A stretch of DNA of 64,000 bases from Rhizophagus clarus (GCA_015698045.1 BLAL01000193.1:1021001-1085000); one strand, 5' to 3'; counted from the first letter of the stretch, positions 35,351-47,905 are shown. The notes: generated by a model not told the origin, from the letters alone. Numbers and translations: made by a program.

Positions 35351-35892
35351 AGCAGTTGGTTTCTCAGTTCTTTGAGCTCGCAAGAAATTTGGGGAAGAAT
35401 ATTCTTTATCGATGGTTCTTTGAACAAGTGAATACTTCGATGAGTTTAAACCTTTTTTTTATCTTTTTCTTATCGTTTATTTATACATTTTTTTTTACTT
35501 GTCTTCGTTTTATTTTCATTTTTATTTTTATTTTTCTTGTTTTATCTTCATATTTCGTTTTTATTTTTGTTTGTTTCTTTTTTTTTTTACTTTTTTTTAT
35601 TTTTTTCTTTTTCCCGTTTTTTTATTTATTTATTTTTTTTATTTTCATTTTTTTTATTTTTTTTTTCGCTGGTTTTCGTTCTTTCTTTCATTTTTTTATT
35701 GTTTTTTATTGTTCCTTTTTATTATTTTTCCGTTCTTTTTTTTATTGTTTTTATTATTTTTTTGTTGTATTTGCAGTTCTGCGCTCAAGGGTTTATGATT
35801 TTTACAAATATTGTATATGTTCTAGGTGACTTACGATTTGCACCTATCACTAATATTCTGGATTGGAGAGAATTGATGGTAATGAATTTGTA
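35351..35892 (+). other. possible two- or three-exon gene remnant with T-rich intron
   Basis: A 100-bp island after a TTTCTTTAG acceptor-like site reads QLVSQFFELARNLGKNILYR, then WFFEQ, ending at a GTGAAT donor-like site. About 340 bp of T-rich sequence follows. A second island after TTTGCAG reads FCAQGFMIFTNIVYVLGDLR, then FAPITNILDWRELMVMNL and a stop. Joining the islands keeps the frame. There is no ATG in the first island, so a 5' exon would be missing. No domain recognised. The long Phe-rich open frames across it are artefacts of the T tract. Confidence 0.3.
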
Positions 35893-36845
35893 GTTTCTTT
35901 TTATTATTTTACTTATTTAATTTTTACTTGCTTATTTCATTATTTTATTTATTTATTTTTTTTTTATTTTATTTCACATTACTAGTACATGAAAGATAAT
36001 GCCATAGACAATTATTATAATTATTGGCATTAATCTTAAAAGGTGTATCTATCTTTTCATTTTGAAAGTAAAAGTAGTCTAGATTTAGAATCTTGATCTT
36101 GGTAGTGTCACTGTCTTGTCAGTGCATGATCCCATCTTCAGTTCACTAGATACTTTTGCTTTGCTAATAGGATCTGTTGATTCTGAAGGAGGAATCAACT
36201 ATGTACCTTTCCTATTAATAAATGAAAAGATTGCACATCTTTAATATTTGATAACCAATGAAATTGGTTTAATTTAATTAATATTTAAATTTAATAAGGG
36301 TGTGTTTTCTTTTTCATATTACAAAAGTAAAAGAGTAATTCCTGGTTATAGAATATTGATTTTGGCAGTGTCACTGTCTTGTCAGTGCATGATCCCATCT
36401 TCAGTTCACAAGCCAGGTATTTTTACTTTGTAATAAATGAAAAGGTTAGGCATATCCTTTAATGAATATTTCATGGAATTGGTTTGATTTTTAAATTTCA
36501 TTTTGTTTGTTTAGTTTATTTATTTTGCATATTACTAATCTATGGTTGCATGGCACAGTATTTTGCGATGGTTGGAGCATATACTTTATCAAATCAATTG
36601 ATTTGATGGGGCCTATATATTTTATTTAAATTTTACTTTCTTTTTAATTAATATAGGGTCAAGATTATCATGGAATTGGTTTAATTTTTAATTTTATTTT
36701 CTAATTTTTGTATTTTTGTTTAACTTACTTTACTAACTATGATTTTACTATAATTTTTGTATTTCTGAAATATATAAAATAATGCCATAGACAATTATTA
36801 TAATTATTGGCATTAATTTTAAAAGGTGTCTTTCTTTTCATTTTG

Positions 36846-36943
36846 AAAGTAAGAGTAGTCTAGATTTAGAATCTTGATCTTGGTAGTGTCACTGTCTTGT
36901 CAGTGCATGATCCCATCTTCAGTTCACTAGATACTTTTGCTTT
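36846..36943 (+). ncRNA. candidate structured RNA, block A (unit 2)
   Basis: A closing stem pairs AAAGTAAGAGTAGTCTAG with CTAGATACTTTTGCTTT, 16-17 pairs with one bulge and G-U pairs. It encloses a core that contains the small hairpin CACTG-tcttgt-CAGTG followed by CATGATCCCATCTTCAG. Equivalent blocks lie at 36065-36162, 37626-37723 and 38406-38503. No promoter or terminator was identified, so transcription is hypothetical and the strand is a guess. It may equally be a structural DNA repeat. Confidence 0.35.
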
Positions 36944-37097
36944 GCTAATAGGATCTGTTGATTCTGAAGGAGGAATCAACTATGTACCTTTCCTATTAAT
37001 AAATGAAAGATTGCATATCTTTAATATTTGATAACCAATGAAATTGGTTTAATTTAATTAATATTTAAATTTAATAAAGGTGTATTTTCTTTTTCAT

Positions 37098-37213
37098 ATT
37101 ACAAAAGTAGGAGAGTAATTCCTGGTTATAGAATATTGATTTTGGTAATGTCACTGTCTTGTCAGTGCATGATCCCATCTTCAGTTCACAAGCCAGGTAT
37201 TTTTACTTTGTAA
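37098..37213 (+). ncRNA. candidate structured RNA, block B (unit 2)
   Basis: Same core as block A (GTCACTGTCTTGTCAGTGCA, then TGATCCCATCTTCAGTTCAC). The closing stem has a different sequence: ATTACAAAAGTAGGAGAG and TTCCTGG pair with CCAGGTATTTTTACTTTGTAAT, with an internal bulge. Equivalents lie at 36318-36433, 37878-37993 and 38658-38773. Retention of a long closing stem with changed bases, around an unchanged core, is what a structured RNA would show. Expression is unproven. Confidence 0.35.
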
Positions 37214-39104
37214 TAAATGAAAAGGTTAGGCATATCCTTTAATGAATATTTCATGGAATTGGTTTGATTTTTAAATTTCATTTTGTTTGTTTAGTTTATT
37301 TATTTTGCATATTACTAATCTATGGTTGCATGGCACAGTATTTTGCGATGGCTGGAGCATATACTTTATCAAATCAATTGATTTGATGGGACCTATATAT
37401 TTTATTTAAATTTTACTTTCTTTTTAATTAATATAGGGTGAAGATTATCATGGAATTGGTTTAATTTTTAATTTTATTTTCTAATTTTTGTATTTTTGTT
37501 TAACTTACTTTACTAACTATGATTTTACTATAATTTTTGTATTTCTGAAATATATAAAATAATGCCATAGACAATTATTATAATTATTGGCATTAATTTT
37601 AAAAGGTGTCTTTCTTTTCATTTTGAAATTAAGAGTAGTCTAGATTTAGAATCTTGATCTTGGTAGTGTCACTGTCTTGTCAGTGCATGATCCCATCTTC
37701 AGTTCACTAGATACTTTTGCTTTGCTAATAGGATCTGTTGATTCTGAAGGAGGAATCAACTATGTACCTTTCCTATTAATAAATGAAAGATTGCATATCT
37801 TTAATATTTGATAACCAATGAAATTGGTTTAATTTAATTAATATTTAAATTTAATAAAGGTGTATTTTCTTTTTCATATTACAAAAGTAGGAGAGTAATT
37901 CCTGGTTATAGAATATTGATTTTGGTAATGTCACTGTCTTGTCAGTGCATGATCCCATCTTTAGTTCACAAGCCAGGTATTTTTACTTTGTAATAAATGA
38001 AAAGGTTAGGCATATCCTTTAATGAATATTTCATGGAATTGGTTTGATTTTTAAATTTCATTTTGTTTGTTTAGTTTATTTATTTTGCATATTACTAATC
38101 TATGGTTGCATGGCACGATATTTTGCGATGGCTGGAGCATATACTTTATCAAATCAATTGATTTGATGGGACCTATATATTTTATTTAAATTTTACTTTC
38201 TTTTTAATTAATATAGGGTGAAGATTATCATGGAATTGGTTTAATTTTTAATTTTATTTTCTAATTTTTGTATTTTTGTTTAACTTACATTACTAACTAT
38301 GATTTTACTATAATTTTTGTATTTCTGAAATATATAAAATAATGCCATAGACAATTATTATAATTATTGGCATTAATTTTAAAAGGTGTCTTTCTTTTCA
38401 TTTTGAAATTAAGAGTAGTCTAGATTTAGAATCTTGATCTTGGTAGTGTCACTGTCTTGTCAGTGCATAATCCCATCTTCAGTTCACTAGATACTTTTGC
38501 TTTGCTAATAGGATCTGTTGATTCTGAAGGAGGAATCAACTATGTACCTTTCCTATTAATAAATGAAAGATTGCATATCTTTAATATTTGATAACCAATG
38601 AAATTGGTTTAATTTAATTAATATTTAAATTTAATAAAGGTGTATTTTCTTTTTCATATTACAAAAGTAGGAGAGTAATTCCTGGTTATAGAATATTGAT
38701 TTTGGTAATGTCACTGTCTTGTCAGTGCATGATCCCATCTTCAGTTCACAAGCCAGGTATTTTTACTTTGTAATAAATGAAAAGGTTAGGCATATCCTTT
38801 AATGAATATTTCATGGAATTGGTTTGATTTTTAAATTTCATTTTGTTTGTTTAGTTTATTTATTTTGCATATTACTAATCTATGGTTGCATGGCACAGTA
38901 TTTTGCGATGGCTGGAGCATATACTTTATCAAATCAATTGATTTGATGGGGCCTATATATTTTATTTAAATTTTATTTTCTTTTTTAATTAATATAGGGT
39001 GAAGATTATCATGGAATTGGTTTAATTTTTAATTTTATTTTTTAATTTTTATTTAACTTAGTATATTACTAACATTATGATTTTACTATAATTTTTCGTA
39101 TTTC

Positions 39105-39281
39105 TGTAACACAATTATTATAATTAATGGCATTAAAATTTAATTTTTATAAAGTGTTTTTTTTTTCATTTTAAAAGTAAGAGTAATCTAGATTTAAAAT
39201 CTTGATCTTAGTTGTATCACTGTCTTATCAGTATATAATCCCATTTTTAGTTCACTAGTTTGTACTTTTACTATATTTTGT
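39105..39281. repeat. left part of a diverged fifth array unit
   Basis: Matches the unit start (acaattattataattaatgg) and a block with core tcactgtcttatcagtatat, clearly more diverged than units 1-4. Its stem flanks look A-like on the left and B-like on the right, so it may be a recombinant. Confidence 0.7.
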
Positions 39282-40958
39282 ATTATTGCCATTTTCAAAA
39301 TTATTGAGAAAATCTGATTTTGCGAGGTTATCATATGATTTTCATATTGCAAAAGTGAATCACTTTTTTACACGAATTTTTAATATTTTTATACCAGATT
39401 TTTTTTGTGAATCATATAATTTAATGTGTAATGCTATTCTACTGAAAGTTTTAATACATACTTTCTATTTGAAAATTCATTTCCCTGCATTTTTTTGCAT
39501 TTTTATCACATTTTTTTGATTTTTTAAAAGTGAATCACTTTTCTAGACAAATTATTTATAATTTTGTATCAGATTTTTTTCTGTGAATCATAAAATTCAA
39601 TTTATAACATTATTATACTAAAAGTTTCAGCACCTACTTTATATTAAAAAATTGATTTTTTTCACATTTATCTGCATTCTTACTGTGTTTTTGGGGTTTT
39701 TTAAAAATGAATCACTTTTCTTGATGAATTTTTAATATTTTTGTATCAGATTTTTTTTGTGAACCATAAAATCCGATGTATATACTAATTAACAGAAAAT
39801 TTCAATACATATTTTATAATATAAAAAAAAATTTTTTCCACATTTTTCTGCATTTTCCTGCATTTTTACTATGTTTTAAAACGTGAATCACTTTTCTAGA
39901 TGAAATTTTAATAATTTTGTACCTGATTTTTTTTGTGAATCATAAAATCCAATCCATAACATTATATTACTGAGAGTTTCAGCAGATGTTTTATATTGAT
40001 AATTGATTTTTTCTGCATTTTACTGCATTTTTACTGTTTTTGGGATTCTTTAAAGTAAATCACTTTACTAGGCGAATTTTTAATATTTTTATATCAGATT
40101 TTTTTCGTGAATCATAAATTTCAATATATATTACTATTCTACTGAAAGGTTTAGCATACATTTTATAACAAAAAGGATTTTTTTCTGCATTTTTTTTTTG
40201 TCTTAAAATATATATAGTATATTGAAGTATAATTGTGAAACACTTTTTCCGCATATGTTTTTAATATTTTTTGTGCCAGAATTTTTTATAAATCCTGTAA
40301 ATCAATGTCAGAATATTCTATGAAGAATTTTTGATGCATATTTTATTTAGTATATAAAATAGTTTATGGTTGTATTTTATTATTTTGACTATCTAATTAA
40401 TAAAAACTGATTATTTTATATGAATAATTGTTGAAACTTTTTGTAAAATATTCTATGTTATTAAATTTCATGATTCATAAAAATATCTAGTATAAAAATA
40501 TTATAAACACATGCGGAAAAGTGAATCATAATTATATATCAATATATTATATATGTCTTATTAATATAAAAAAATGCGGAAAAATCTTTTTTGTTATAAA
40601 ATATATGATAAATTTTTCAGTGGAATAACAATCATATACTTCGGACTTTATGATTCACAAAAAAAATCTGATACAAAAATATTAAAAATTTGTCTAGAAA
40701 AATGATTCACCTTTAAAAAATCAAAAAATGTGGTAAAAATGCAAAAAAACGCAGGGAAATGCAATTTTCAAATAGAAAGTATGTATTGAAACTTTCAATA
40801 GAATAGCATTATATATTGAATTATACGATTCACAAAAAAAAAAATCCGGTGTAAAAATATTAAAAATTCGTGTAAAAAAGTGATTCACCTTTTCAATATG
40901 AAAATCACATAACAACTCGCAAATCGGATTTTCTCAATAATTTTGAAAACGGGCAATA
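39282..40958. mobile_element. 1.68-kb inverted-repeat element inserted in the array
   Basis: The left end ttattgccattttcaaaatt is mirrored at the right end (aattttgaaaacgggcaata). The outer arms are about 240 bp each (39282-39520 and 40720-40958), giving mirrored pseudo-open-frames. Inside are five to six direct repeats of about 180 bp, each with tgaatcacttttct, gaatttttaatattttt, cagattttttttgtgaatca and ctgcatttt words, then inverted copies. Sequence on either side belongs to the 780-bp array, so this is an insertion. No transposase gene. Boundaries are accurate to a few bases and the target duplication is unclear. Confidence 0.75.
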
Positions 40959-41090
40959 AATGGAAAAATCAGCATATCCTTTAATGAAGGTTATCTTGTA
41001 ATTGGTTTGATTTTTAATATTTTTTTTTGTTTATTTAGTTTGGTTTATTTATTTTATATATTACTAATCTTATAGTTGCATATTATACTT
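40959..41090. repeat. right part of the interrupted array unit
   Basis: Contains catatcctttaatgaaggtt, attggtttgatttttaa and tattactaatcttatagttg, matching the middle of the 780-bp unit. The match fades after about 41090. Confidence 0.75.
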
Positions 41091-42607
41091 TATTATATAA
41101 TAGGTAAAAAAAAACCTAAAAATCAGGTTAAAATGCAAATAAAAGCTGGATCAAAATATAGTAAAAACTATACAAATTTTGGTATTTGAAATTTTGAATG
41201 TAAATATGTAATGATAGATTTTAGATATAAAATTGTAATGGAGAAAAGTTGAAAGAAATAAGTTATTTTTGTGATTGATGCATTTAATACATTTGTATGA
41301 AGTGTGAAGTATGAATTTTTTTTCGATCGACACATGACAGTGTTACGCCTTGAGTGGATGATCATATGCGAATATGATTAATAATTATTTGATTCTTTCT
41401 TTTCATGCAAGTTGATTACGATTCTATTGTAAATATTCTCTTAATTGTTATTTAACCATCTCTTTGCAAGTATGTAGATAAATATGTATATTATATTTAT
41501 TTAAATTGTACAATTAAACTTACTCTTTACGCAATATATAAAAAATTATTAGTCGCCTATCCTTTTGTGGCGTTCTTTGTAATACAAGCACTAACCAGAT
41601 TTGAATAGTATTTGAACCACATGATTAACAGTTAAAATGTGAGCACATATCTTTCGCTAAATGTAACTAAACCATTTTGATAGCTGCAATGCCAGAGACA
41701 GGCGCAGTCACTTTTTAAACTCATTTATTTTATTATTGAACCATTTCCCTGGCATACTGGATCGACACTTTTGCGAAAAAATAATGATTACAAAGGAAAA
41801 AAAAGTAATATAAAAAAATTTATGAAAATTAACGCAAATATAAAAAAAAAATAAAATAAAATAAAAAAATAATTTTGCAAATCAGTTATCAAAATTGTTA
41901 ATAATTGGTATGTGTAAGGAGGAATCAGGAAGTTTTTGTCATACATAAAATGCCATCGTCAATGATTTTAAACTAGTACAGATCCATTACGGTGATACGG
42001 TTACGAATTTGGCAATTTTAAATTCAGTTCCGAATCGATGTAATAACCCGACTCTATTTATTGGTGAATACTTACATCATACGCACATTCTATTTCATTT
42101 TTAATTTATTCAAACGATTAATGCTTTTATTTCATTTTTTATATCGTATTTTGAAATTGGAAATAATTTATAGTACTTAACTTTTCAACATTACGAACCT
42201 TCTGTGACTGATTTTATCACTTATAACTTATAAATACAACATATTTTAATATTATTCCTCGAAATTTTACTATTAAACTTTTTTTTATGTAGACCTTTAA
42301 GTTATAATTAAAATATTTTAAACAATACCTATGAAAAATTATTTGCTTATGTCTAAGAAATAAATTACATTTTTTTTTTTTTTTATTAAATCATTATAAG
42401 AAAGATCTATCAAATGTACAACTTTTTTTATGACGCAATGAATGCATAAACCTTGTACGACATAATAATTTGTATCCGCTGCATAATGCAAATATCTGCA
42501 ATCTGAAAATGACATAATTGAGTAATACAAGTAACAAAAGGCGCACTTTCTCCAATTTTTTTTTAACCAAGAAAAAAAAAACCGAATAAATAAACTAATA
42601 AAACACC
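41091..42607. other. AT-rich spacer, no gene
   Basis: No gene supported. A short A-run (42571-42582) lies just before the next gene. Confidence 0.5.
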
Positions 42608-45286
42608 ATGTCAAAAAGTCAAGATTGGTTTAATAAAAAATACTCGGAAAAGGAAAATATAAATATTGTTGAAGGCAAAAAATTAAAGCTTGAAGGTTTT
42701 TTGAAAGTAAAAGACTTTACAAAGTTAAAAAGGATTAGTTTGGAGAAATTTGAGTTAACAACATTGGAAATTAATGGTTGCTCTCAACTTACTCAGATTG
42801 AGTTATCAGAGCTTTCTAAACTTAGAAATTTATCTGTAACTAAATGTCCAAATCTAACCACGCTTAATTGTTCATCAACTGGGTTAACTAGTTTGGAAAC
42901 AAGTGAATGCGATACACTTGAAGAGATTGATTTGTCAAAACTTCCTAAACTTAGGAATTTATCAGTAACTGACTGTCGACAACTGACCAGGCTTGACTGT
43001 TCGTCAACCGAGTTGACTAGCTTGGAAATAATTAATTGTACTCAACTTAATAAGGTTATAGATTTATCTAATTCTACTAATCCTAAGAGTTTATGTGTGA
43101 GAGGTTATTCAAATCTAACCGATCTTGATTGCTCAGAAACTGGATTTACTAGTTTGAAAATATCTGGTTGTTCCCAACTTGATGGGGTTGACTTGACAAA
43201 CCTTCCCGAAATTACGAATTTATTTGTAATGGATTGTTCAAATTTAACAAAGTTTGATTGTTCATCAAAGAAGTTAACTAGTTTGGAAATAAGTGGTTGT
43301 GATGCTCTCAATGAGGTTGATTTATCAAAACTCACCAAGCTTGAGAGATTATCTATAATTAAATGTTCAAACCTAACCTCACTTGATTGTTCATCAAAAG
43401 AACTAGCTAGTTTGGGAATAAGTAGTTGCGATACTCTTAATGAAATCAATTTGTCAAAACTCACAAAACTTGAGAGTTTATCCGTAATTAAATGTTCAAA
43501 TCTAACTAGGCTCGATTGTTCATCAAAAGAATTAACTAATTTAAAAATAAGTGATTGTCCTAAACTTCAAGATGTTGATTTATCAAAACTTCCTAAACTT
43601 AAGAGTTTATCTGTAACTAGATGTCCAATCACGTTTGACCATTCAACAACTGGATTAACTAATTTGGAAATAAACGGTTCACAACTTATTTTTATTAACT
43701 TATCAAAATTCACTCAACTTGAGAGCTTAGTCTTAATTAAATGTTCAGAACTAATCATACTTGATTGTTCATCAACTGAGTTGACCAGCTTGGAAATAAT
43801 CAATTGTACTCAACTTAATAAGATTATCGACTTATCTAATTCTACTAATCCTAAGAGTTTGCACGTGAATGGTTATTCAAATTTAACCACGCTTGATTGT
43901 TTAGAAATTGGATTTACTAGCTTGAAAATAAGCGATTGTTCTCAGATTGACTTGAAAAACTTTCCTGAAATAACGAGTTTATCTGTGATCGATTGTTCAA
44001 AATTAACAAAATTTGATTGTTCATCAAATAAGTTGACTAATTTAAAAATAAGTGGTTGTTATACTCTTAATGAGATTGATTTGTCAAAACTTCTTAATCT
44101 TACGAGTTTCTCTTTAACTAACTGCCAAAATCTGATTAGTCTTAACTGTTCTAATAGTAAATTAACTGATCTCAAACTTACATCTGTAACTGACTGTCCA
44201 AATTTGAAAAAGCTTGATTGTTCGTCAATTAAGACGTTAACTGAATTGGAAGTTAATGATCTCATTGAGCTCAATTGTTCAGATACCTCAATTAAAGAAT
44301 TAAGTCTTAATCTTTGTCCGAATATCGAAAAACTCTATTGTTCCAATAACAGTGAACTTATTAATTTAGATGTAAGCAACTGTTCCAATTTAGAATATAT
44401 TGATTGCTCCAACTGTTTTAACAGTAATTTTACTCATCTTGACCTAAGCTATTGCCCTAGATCTATTACAATTAATCAACCTCCTAAGAATTTGGTTATT
44501 ATTCAAGAAAAAGAAATTATTAAGAATATATTGATAGTTGGTCACACTGGTAGTGGCAGGTCCACATTGGCAAATGTACTAGCAGGCTCTGAGAATTTCA
44601 AAGAAAGCGGAAACACAATTAGTGAGACTAAAAGTTTCAAAAAAAATGATTTTAAATGGGATGAGAACAATTTTTGTGTAGTAGATACTGCTGGATTTGA
44701 AAACACTAATTTAACTATAAAGCAAGTTTTGTATAAAATAGCAGATGGAATTTATTCGATGCCAGAAGGGATAAGCCAAGTTTTATTCGTGGTTGATGGA
44801 AGATTCATGTCAGAAAAAATGAGATTGCTTTATTTAATTATCAATACTTTTTTTGATATTGGTATTCTCGATTATGTTACTATTGTGAGATCTAAATTCG
44901 ATAATTTTAAAAATAAAGAAATGTGTGCTAAAGACATAGAATTAATGTGTAAAAAAAGCGACATAATTGCTGAAATAATTAAATTATGCAATGGTGTTAT
45001 TCATGTAGACAATCCTCCGATAAATATTGAAAAAACTGATAATGATGATGATGATCTTACTACCCAAATTAAAATTAATAAAAAGGAAAGAGAAAAATCA
45101 AGAGAAATACTACAAAATTACTTGAAGAACGTACCTTCGATTAAGGAAAATAGATATTTCAAATTAAAAGCGTGGGATAAGTTACGGGATGAGATTAATA
45201 GTAAAATTTTACAAAAAAATTTAAAAAACGATCCAGAACTTATAGCATTATATAATGTGTCAAAAGAACTTTGTTTAATTCTCTAG
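42608..45286 (+). CDS. LRR plus AIG1-type GTPase protein
   Basis: One uninterrupted frame of 892 residues. Residues about 35-620 are leucine-rich repeats in a 44-46-residue double unit (pattern LTSLEISGC..L..IDLSKLPKL, then LSVTDCPNLT.LDCSS). These would form a curved binding surface. A GTPase domain of the AIG1/IAN type follows: P-loop GHTGSGRST at 645-653, switch DTAGF at 693-697, core strand VLFVVD, and a VRSKFD segment where the base-specificity motif is expected. The P-loop lysine is replaced by arginine (R651), which usually weakens or abolishes phosphate binding, so GTPase activity is doubtful. A charged helical tail ends the protein. It may be a cytosolic recognition or immunity-like scaffold; that is inference. 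The pseudogene at 9938-11420 is a relative. Confidence 0.92.
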   Translation: MSKSQDWFNKKYSEKENINIVEGKKLKLEGFLKVKDFTKLKRISLEKFELTTLEINGCSQLTQIELSELSKLRNLSVTKCPNLTTLNCSSTGLTSLETSECDTLEEIDLSKLPKLRNLSVTDCRQLTRLDCSSTELTSLEIINCTQLNKVIDLSNSTNPKSLCVRGYSNLTDLDCSETGFTSLKISGCSQLDGVDLTNLPEITNLFVMDCSNLTKFDCSSKKLTSLEISGCDALNEVDLSKLTKLERLSIIKCSNLTSLDCSSKELASLGISSCDTLNEINLSKLTKLESLSVIKCSNLTRLDCSSKELTNLKISDCPKLQDVDLSKLPKLKSLSVTRCPITFDHSTTGLTNLEINGSQLIFINLSKFTQLESLVLIKCSELIILDCSSTELTSLEIINCTQLNKIIDLSNSTNPKSLHVNGYSNLTTLDCLEIGFTSLKISDCSQIDLKNFPEITSLSVIDCSKLTKFDCSSNKLTNLKISGCYTLNEIDLSKLLNLTSFSLTNCQNLISLNCSNSKLTDLKLTSVTDCPNLKKLDCSSIKTLTELEVNDLIELNCSDTSIKELSLNLCPNIEKLYCSNNSELINLDVSNCSNLEYIDCSNCFNSNFTHLDLSYCPRSITINQPPKNLVIIQEKEIIKNILIVGHTGSGRSTLANVLAGSENFKESGNTISETKSFKKNDFKWDENNFCVVDTAGFENTNLTIKQVLYKIADGIYSMPEGISQVLFVVDGRFMSEKMRLLYLIINTFFDIGILDYVTIVRSKFDNFKNKEMCAKDIELMCKKSDIIAEIIKLCNGVIHVDNPPINIEKTDNDDDDLTTQIKINKKEREKSREILQNYLKNVPSIKENRYFKLKAWDKLRDEINSKILQKNLKNDPELIALYNVSKELCLIL

Positions 45287-46403
45287 TGAAATACATGGAA
45301 TATCCTGAACAAACAAAGTGACTTCGACGTTATAGTTTTCGTACATTAGCAATACAACTTTTAAAGCTGAACTTTATCATTTTATAATTAAGAGTTTATA
45401 TTTATTAGAAGATATTTTGTATATTATCTTACTTTTTAATAAAATATATTTTATTTATATGGTTGCTTATTTTTGGTATAAAATATATTGGTTCAATATC
45501 TTATGTATGGTAAAAAATCGTACACATAAAATTTCCGCGCACATAATAATCATATTATACTTATTTTCTATATACGAGATATTTGACAGGTACAAACATT
45601 TTGGTAGTAAAAATCCTAATTTCCTGACTGATCCCATCATCTTTGGGGCAGAAGTCCATGAGTTCCATCACAACATGCCCGTCATACCATTATCATTATT
45701 TCTAAATTCGAATTAAAATTTTTAGGAACAGATCTTTTGGAATTACAATACGTTATTTAATTATCCAGCGTAAGGGACAATGATGTTTAATGATAGTCAA
45801 GTTCTGCCCTGGAATAAAAAGGCAACAAGAGAGAGTCCACCTAAAATAAAATTTATACCATACTATGGTATCTATCATTTGCAATAACTTTAAATGTGAA
45901 TGAGAGATCGAGTATTGATGGGCTATAATAAGGTATTTAATATATCCTTCCTTGTTTATTGGAAATTTATTTATAAATTATCAAGAACACGCTTTCATGT
46001 TAAAAAATAAAGTAGATACAGTAATAATATAATCAAAGAAATTAATTTTTAAAACTTTCAATAACATTCAAATATGTACTTTGTTAATATTTTATTCTTG
46101 AATTTAAATAAATATCTGATTTCACATTGTATAACATTATTATTGTTTACTACTATATTAAATTGAAATGACAAATCTGAAAAGCATTTAAAATTAGTTA
46201 AATAAGGAGCTGAACTATGTTGAATTAATTACAATTCTTATTAGATAAAGTGATAAAAATATCATCACTTTAATATTTACTTTTAATAAACCGTTAACAT
46301 TGATAAATGCATCTTACACGATATCGACTTGATAATTTACACTAGCATCAAATAAATCGATATATTAATTATATGATAATAAGCATTATAAATATTGATT
46401 GTT
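45287..46403. other. AT-rich spacer, no gene
   Basis: Positions about 45590-45715 are less AT-rich (an open frame reading FLTDPIIFGAEVHEFHHNMP) but show no family I can name. Otherwise nothing. Confidence 0.45.
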
Positions 46404-47250
<847 letters not shown>

Positions 47251-47863
47251 TTCGTTGAAGAAATAAAGGAAGAAAGAAGCAATTTATAATTGTTGTGATG
47301 GAGAATATATAAGAAAGCAACTCGTGATCAACAGGTTTAAGCATGTGATTTTAACTTTATTGCACGATCTACTAGGACGTATTAGGAAATCAAAGTTCAT
47401 ATGACGTGATCTATGTCGTACAAATTCTCTAAAACCTAATGACAAAAACATGATCATCAAGTAAGAAACAAAATACAGGTCATATGTAAAATTTGTTTCT
47501 AAATTTAAATTACGCAAAATACATTTTTTTTTTTCTTTTTGTTTCCAATTTTGTTCACTAAAGCGTTGCCTTTTTTTTTTAAAAAAAAAAAACACATAAA
47601 TATATTGTATTGTGAGTAATAGTCGGCTAAATGACTCATCATTATTATCACTGTGTTCATATTTTCTGGTAAGTCGCTAAATTATAGTTCGATGATCGGC
47701 GTTGCGACATTTGTTGAATTGTGCCTAATGATAAATTGCTTTTGTCCAATTACTAAAATAGAAATGATATAAAAACGCTTCTTAGAATCATTACGCCATG
47801 GCGCCAAATTACAGAAGTCATAAAATAAATAATTTTTTATTTTTTGTCTGCCTTTTTTAGTGC

Positions 47864-47905
<42 letters not shown>

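Larger units (their letters stand above)
35998..39110. repeat. tandem array of four ~780-bp units
   Basis: Units start at 35998, 36781, 37561 and 38341, each with aatgccatagacaattatta. Units 2, 3 and 4 differ at only a handful of positions, so they are recently amplified or homogenised. Each unit is rich in perfect hairpins: AATGCCA/TGGCATT at the unit start, TAATAGGA/TCCTATTA around TTGATTC/GAATCAA, AACCAAT-gaa-ATTGGTT, and the palindrome ATCAAATCAATTGATTTGAT. Each unit also carries two related blocks (A and B, listed separately) sharing the core GTCACTGTCTTGTCAGTGCA. No protein frame is conserved. A fifth, diverged unit begins near 39105 and is interrupted at 39282. Confidence 0.93.

Noticed and set aside
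35356..35893. Phe-rich open frames of 99-157 codons
   Set aside because: They are produced by a T-rich tract read in three overlapping frames; only the GC-richer islands at each end were kept as possible exons.
35998..39110. 5S rRNA or snRNA cluster
   Set aside because: The word GATCCCATC recalls 5S rRNA, but the rest of the core does not fit 5S, U1, U2, U4, U5 or U6 as I know them.
35998..39110. Hammerhead ribozyme (retrozyme-like array)
   Set aside because: I searched the unit by eye for CTGATGA and GAAAC cores and did not find them in a hammerhead arrangement.
43105..44274. Minus-strand frames across the LRR gene
   Set aside because: Antisense shadows of the LRR repeat.
45417..45716. 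99-codon frame with VHEFHHNMP
   Set aside because: No family recognised; the upstream half is compositional and no intron or promoter context supports a gene.
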